Position numbers and translations under genes: made by a program. Below are positions 5,139 to 8,120 of a stretch of DNA of 8,120 nt, one piece after another; position 1 is the first letter of the stretch; each line of letters opens with the position of its first letter. The notes beneath the pieces were generated by a model. It made no database searches. It had not been told where the DNA came from and saw only the letters and a program-made list of their open reading frames with translations. Source of the stretch: an uncultured Azospirillum sp. (GTDB lineage: Bacteria > Pseudomonadota > Alphaproteobacteria > RF32 > CAG-239); NCBI GenBank assembly GCA_900539605.1, contig UQCS01000049.1, positions 1 to 8,120 of the forward strand, read 5' to 3'.

Positions 5139-5759
5139 TTAATTTTGTGTTTGCGGTTGTGCCATCCGCGGCAAAACCGTGTTTTCAATAATAAAAGCGA
5201 TTGAACGGTTGACCATTTTGTCGGTGTTCCTGACCGTTGCAACCAAATTTTCGATGCTGTGTTCCTGTTGCAGGCGTTCTGCCAGTTTAAGATAGAGCGC
5301 GGCCAGATCGCTGAGGGAATCGATCAGCTCCGCCAGATAGGCAGGAATTTTCAAATCGCTCCGTCCGCCCCAAAAGCCCTCAATATACCCTTGTTCCAGA
5401 GTCTCGGCGCGGCTGAGGCACAGTTCGGCCCAGTCGTTACGGGAATTTTCCGCCCGCCGGGCAGGAAGACAGACGGCGTTCTGGCGCACCAGATTGAAGA
5501 TATGATCCCACAATCCCATAAAAAATTTGAAAAACAATTCCGCTTCTTCTTTTGTTTGCAACCGGGGTTCTTGGTTTTGCGGCCACAAAGAAGAGATAAC
5601 GTCGGAAGGGCGCAGCTCAAGGTTAGGACTGCATATGGCGCCGGCAAAACGCATTTTGACGGTGTCGAGCGGCAACGGGCAAAGATAGTGTTGCAACATT
5701 TTTTGCATTTTGTCATCGCCGATATATTCATTTTGACTTTGCATTTTTAACTTCTTCAT
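5139..5759 (-). CDS. Probable UPF0149/YecA-like protein
   Basis: About 206 residues, cytoplasmic. The layout resembles the UPF0149 (YgfB/YecA) family: an N-terminal part with a CSPN..RPSDVISSLW segment, a helix like AELFFKFFMGLWDHIFNLV, then WAELCLSRAETLEQGYIEGFWGG, where family members have a W-x-GFxxG-like helix. I lack an alignment, so this is moderate. A C-terminal SEC-C zinc motif, present in some relatives, is absent. The frame is open to 5900, but that extension runs through the divergent lipoprotein gene and promoter, so I chose the ATG at 5759. A second ATG at 5744 with AAGAAG before it is equally possible. It leads an operon with the nitroreductase. Confidence 0.55.
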   Translation of the reverse strand: MKKLKMQSQNEYIGDDKMQKMLQHYLCPLPLDTVKMRFAGAICSPNLELRPSDVISSLWPQNQEPRLQTKEEAELFFKFFMGLWDHIFNLVRQNAVCLPARRAENSRNDWAELCLSRAETLEQGYIEGFWGGRSDLKIPAYLAELIDSLSDLAALYLKLAERLQQEHSIENLVATVRNTDKMVNRSIAFIIENTVLPRMAQPQTQN

Positions 5760-5766
5760 ATATAAA
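5739..5766 (+). promoter_or_regulatory. Candidate promoter for the lipoprotein-argS operon
   Basis: TTGCAT (5739-5744) and TATAAA (5761-5766) are 16 bases apart; TTGACT (5733-5738) is an alternative -35 but is too far from TATAAA. The predicted start is about 5773. It overlaps the 5' end of the divergent gene, which a 49-bp intergenic gap forces. Confidence 0.35.
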
Positions 5767-5787
5767 TTAAATTTCGATGCTGTCCCT

Positions 5788-5815
5788 AATGTAATGGAGA
5801 TTTGAAAATTGTCTA
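5788..5815 (-). promoter_or_regulatory. Candidate promoter for the UPF0149-nitroreductase operon
   Basis: On the minus strand, TAGACA (5810-5815) and TACATT (5788-5793) are 16 bases apart, with a predicted start near 5781. Its -35 covers the TTG start of the lipoprotein gene, so the two divergent units may interfere with each other. It also argues that the minus-strand gene starts at or below 5759, not at 5900. Confidence 0.4.
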
Positions 5816-6138
5816 GGATAAAATTGCCGATATGCGCCCTGATGCTGATTGTTCTGGCCGGATGCTCGTGGGTGCAGCCGTTTGTCGACCGGCGGCGCAA
5901 TGCCGGCGCGCCTGCGGGGCGTCTGTATGTCGGGATGTCAAAGCCTGACCGGCCGGTTATCTGTTACAACGGATGGGTGAGCGATTTTGACGAACTGCAG
6001 AAAATGGCGGATCAGGAGTGTGTCCGGCAAGAGGCCGGCGATTATGCCGAACCGGAAAAGCAGTCGTTTTTTACCTGCCGGATTTTAACCCCGGCGGCAT
6101 ATCAATTTAAATGTGTTAAAAAAAGCGGAAAGAACTGA
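5809..6138 (+). CDS. Small lipoprotein, four conserved-looking cysteines
   Basis: 109 residues of unknown function. The N-terminus is a lipoprotein signal: MSRIK, a hydrophobic stretch, then the lipobox VLAGC with Cys19 as the lipidated residue. The mature protein therefore sits on a membrane facing the periplasm. Four further cysteines (52, 71, 90, 102) fit two disulfides in a small domain containing RPVICYNGWV and FFTCRILTPAAYQFKCV. The start is TTG at 5809: GGAGA lies 8 nt upstream, an in-frame TGA at 5803 rules out anything earlier, and the next ATG (residue 12) would destroy the signal peptide. It ends 3 nt before argS and is surely co-transcribed with it. I have a general impression of similar small lipoproteins in alphaproteobacteria but cannot name the family. 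Confidence 0.8.
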   Translation: MSRIKLPICALMLIVLAGCSWVQPFVDRRRNAGAPAGRLYVGMSKPDRPVICYNGWVSDFDELQKMADQECVRQEAGDYAEPEKQSFFTCRILTPAAYQFKCVKKSGKN

Positions 6139-6141
6139 TCA

Positions 6142-7872
6142 ATGAGTTATGTGTTGGATGAAATTATAAATCAAAAACTGGTAAAAATATTTAATGAACT
6201 GCGGCTGGATGCACGCTATGCGACGGTAAAAGCTTCCGATCGTCCCGATCTGAGCGATTTTCAGTGTAACGGTGCGTTGGCGCTGGCCAAGGTCGAGAAG
6301 AAAAATCCGCGCCAGATTGCGGAAGCGATTGCCGAGAAACAGCGGGAAGATCCTGATTTTGCCAAGGTTTCGGTGGACGGTCCGGGGTTTTTGAATATTT
6401 CCCTTAACAACGGCTTTTTGAGCGGCGTTTTGGATCATATGAGGGCTGACGGGCGTTTCGGCTGTACCAAAGTCAGCCAGCCAAAAACGGTGGTGTTGGA
6501 TTACGGTGGTCCGAATGTGGCCAAGGAAATGCATGTCGGGCATTTGCGTTCGGGCGTGATCGGCGAATCGATGCGGCGAATCGAAGAATTTGTCGGCAAC
6601 AAACCGATTTCGGATGTTCACTTTGGGGACTGGGGAACGCCGATCGGCATGATTTTGGCCGAGGTCATTTCCCAGGACGGCAGCCTGGATAAAATGGAAA
6701 CTTATGATATTGCACAAATTACCCGTTTTTATAAGCAAGCCAACCTCCATTGCAAAGAAGACGAAGCGGCTAAGGAAAATGCCCGCGTGATTACCGCCAA
6801 GTTTCAGGACGGCGATCCGGTGTATCGCAAGGCATGGCAGCACATCCGCAAAGTGTCGGTGGATGCGGTGAAAGAAAATTACCGCGAACTCGGCGTTCAT
6901 TTCGATTTGTGGCTGGGCGAAAGCGATGCCCATGAGGTTTGCTTTGAAGTTAAAAAAATTGCCGAGCAGAAAGGGGTACTGGAATATGATGATGGTGCTT
7001 ACATCATCCGTTTGGATGAAGAAAACAAGCCCAAGCCACCGGTCATCATCGAAAAATCGGACGGCGGTTTTACTTATCAGGCCACCGACATTGCCACTAT
7101 TAAAATGCGGGCAGATGATCTGAAAGCCGACGAAATCATTTATTTTGTTGACAAACGTCAGGCATTACATTTTGAACAGGTGTTTGAGACGGTAGAAAAA
7201 CTGGGCATTGCGCCCGGTGTTAAAATGCAGCATATCGGTTTCGGCACTGTTAACGGCGCTGACGGCAAGCCTTTTAAAACCCGCGACGGCGGCGTGATGA
7301 ATTTGTGCGATATGATTAAAATGTCAAAGGACAAAGTAGCCGAATCGATGCCGGCGCCGGATGAAAGCAAGGGAATTACTCAAGAATATATTGACTGCCT
7401 GGTTTCCCAGATTGCCGTCGGCGCGATCAAGTTTCAGGATCTGAAAAACAATATTGCTTCCGGGTATATTTTCGAGTTGGACGATTTTGCCAACTTTGAC
7501 GGCAAAACCGGTCCTTATATTCAATATGCGGTGGCACGAATTAATTCGATTATGCGTAAAAATCAGGATCTGACGCCCGGTGCGGTCATCATCACCAACC
7601 CCGAAGAACGTCAGTTGGCCCTGAAGTTGACTCAGCTCAACAACGTTGTTTTCCGTGCCGAAAGCGACAAAGAACCGAGCATCATTTCCGATTACGCTTA
7701 TAATTTGGCACAAGTCTTCAGCAGCTTTTACAACACCTCGCCGATCATCGGCGCCGAAACGCCGCAAATTGCTGCCTCGCGTCTGGCGCTGGCCAAATTA
7801 ACCCGGGATGTTTTGGTTCAGCTGTTGTATTTGCTGGGGATTGAAGCACCGGAAGTGATGCTCAAGGCTTAA
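6142..7872 (+). CDS. argS: Arginyl-tRNA synthetase
   Basis: A class I aminoacyl-tRNA synthetase that charges tRNA-Arg with arginine at the cost of ATP, in the cytosol. At 576 residues it is full length. Residues 1-110 or so form the N-terminal domain that recognises the tRNA (DFQCNGALALAK, KKNPRQIAEAI, VDGPGFLNI). The HIGH-type ATP motif is HVGH (131-134) within YGGPNVAKEMHVGHLRSG, followed by GDWGTPIG (162-169). The second signature is the ArgS-type GKPFKTRDGG (375-384) in place of a canonical KMSKS. The C-terminal anticodon-binding DALR domain starts near GPYIQYAVARI (457-467) and ends with RLALAKLTRDVLVQLLYLLGIEAPEVM. The ATG at 6142 is 3 nt past the lipoprotein stop, with GGAAAG inside that gene as ribosome-binding site. 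Confidence 0.97.
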   Translation: MSYVLDEIINQKLVKIFNELRLDARYATVKASDRPDLSDFQCNGALALAKVEKKNPRQIAEAIAEKQREDPDFAKVSVDGPGFLNISLNNGFLSGVLDHMRADGRFGCTKVSQPKTVVLDYGGPNVAKEMHVGHLRSGVIGESMRRIEEFVGNKPISDVHFGDWGTPIGMILAEVISQDGSLDKMETYDIAQITRFYKQANLHCKEDEAAKENARVITAKFQDGDPVYRKAWQHIRKVSVDAVKENYRELGVHFDLWLGESDAHEVCFEVKKIAEQKGVLEYDDGAYIIRLDEENKPKPPVIIEKSDGGFTYQATDIATIKMRADDLKADEIIYFVDKRQALHFEQVFETVEKLGIAPGVKMQHIGFGTVNGADGKPFKTRDGGVMNLCDMIKMSKDKVAESMPAPDESKGITQEYIDCLVSQIAVGAIKFQDLKNNIASGYIFELDDFANFDGKTGPYIQYAVARINSIMRKNQDLTPGAVIITNPEERQLALKLTQLNNVVFRAESDKEPSIISDYAYNLAQVFSSFYNTSPIIGAETPQIAASRLALAKLTRDVLVQLLYLLGIEAPEVMLKA

Positions 7873-7967
7873 AAGCCGGATAATGGATATTTGGAGCGGT
7901 TGGGAGAGGTGCATGAATTTTGCGAGACCGAACCAAACCACTCCAGATGTTTTATCCTCCGGCTTTT
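7871..7967 (+). ncRNA. Long near-continuous hairpin after argS, unidentified
   Basis: An outer stem AAAAGCCGGA (7871-7880)/TCCGGCTTTT (7958-7967) encloses a second one, ATATTTGGAG (7887-7896)/CTCCAGATGT (7941-7950), with two G-U pairs. This continues as GGTT/AACC and GG/CC after single mismatches, and a small GCA/TGC hairpin sits at the tip. The outer left arm overlaps the argS stop codon. With only four T after the stem it is a mediocre terminator. It could be a structured 3' end of the argS transcript, a separate small RNA, or a palindromic interspersed repeat. I recognise no known RNA family. Confidence 0.4.
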
Positions 7968-8024
7968 ATAAGTAAAAATCCTTAAATCTTATTACCTGCC
8001 TCATATAACAGGCTTTAAACATAA

Positions 8025-8056
8025 AAATCCCCCTTCCCGTGTGAGAAAGGGGATTT
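8025..8056 (-). terminator. Terminator of the outer-membrane protein gene
   Basis: AAATCCCC (8025-8032) pairs with GGGGATTT (8049-8056); the inner TT/AA extends the stem past a bulged base. The minus strand continues with further T, and the hairpin begins 8 nt after the stop codon at 8065. Confidence 0.85.
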
Positions 8057-8064
8057 AGCTTTCC

Positions 8065-8120
8065 TTACCAGCTGTAGCTGAGGCCGAGACCGACAGTCGA
8101 CGCTTTGTAATCGTCGCCGA
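8065..8120 (-). CDS. C-terminus of an outer-membrane beta-barrel protein (partial)
   Basis: Only the last 17 codons are in the window, reading GDDYKASTVGLGLSYSW and then TAA. Alternating hydrophobic residues and a terminal aromatic residue are the beta-signal recognised by the BAM complex, so this is the final strand of a porin-like or small (8-10 stranded) barrel protein. The gene continues past the right edge. The terminator right after the stop supports the reading frame. The specific family cannot be told from this fragment. Confidence 0.65.
   Translation of the reverse strand, partial: GDDYKASTVGLGLSYSW

Noticed and set aside
5760..5900. Upstream extension of the UPF0149-like gene to a 253-residue form
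   Set aside because: It would cover the lipoprotein signal peptide and ribosome-binding site on the other strand, and resembles no family N-terminus.
6139..6933. Minus-strand open frame of 264 codons inside argS
   Set aside because: It is antisense to the well-supported synthetase, and its composition mirrors argS codons.
7312..7332. KMSKD in ArgS (residue 393 on) as a canonical KMSKS motif
   Set aside because: In ArgS the equivalent loop is GKPFKTRDGG just before it; the KMSKD string is in the following helix and looks coincidental.
7916..7950. Resemblance to the complement of the 5' half of a serine tRNA (CGAGACCG and AACCACTCC-like words)
   Set aside because: No full cloverleaf, acceptor stem or CCA end can be formed; the similarity is limited to short words, so I call no tRNA.

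Overview
The window looks like a stretch of chromosome from an AT-leaning Gram-negative bacterium, most likely an uncultured, possibly gut-associated alphaproteobacterium. Support comes from the RADLNVP-type phosphoglycerate kinase, the arginyl-tRNA synthetase, a lipoprotein with a clean lipobox, and a beta-barrel C-terminus ending in Trp at the right edge. The lineage is an inference: I ran no search, and the GapA closely resembles the enterobacterial/eukaryote-like class. No insertion sequence, CRISPR array, rRNA or complete tRNA is visible.

Layout. Positions 1-160 hold no gene but carry two consensus DnaA boxes in AT-rich DNA. A cysteine-rich protein of unknown function (212-637, minus) follows, with its own promoter and terminator. 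Positions 638-1530 contain little conventional coding DNA. They do hold a near-consensus plus-strand promoter with a dyad at its start site, a long leader, a ribosome-binding site folded into a hairpin, a roughly 38-residue membrane peptide (1109-1225) and a strong terminator. Two doubtful minus-strand ORFs lie in the same region. Next comes the glycolytic pair gap then pgk (minus, 3887 to 1574), separated by an intergenic terminator and closed by another after pgk.

Upstream of gap and divergent from it, a strong promoter drives a 136-residue protein of unknown function (4116-4526). Its gene ends at a perfect 34-nt palindromic terminator shared with the converging operon. That operon (minus, 5759 to 4588) pairs a probable UPF0149/YecA-like protein with a small FMN nitroreductase. 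A 49-bp divergent gap separates it from a plus-strand operon of a small lipoprotein (TTG start, four mature cysteines) and argS (5809-7872). After argS lies a 97-nt near-continuous hairpin of unknown nature. The end of an outer-membrane beta-barrel gene (minus) then enters from the right, with its terminator.

The core genes cover lower glycolysis (GapA and Pgk catalyse consecutive steps) and Arg-tRNA charging. The more novel material is the 840-1273 small-peptide transcription unit, the 97-nt hairpin, the DnaA-box cluster and the three genes of unknown function.
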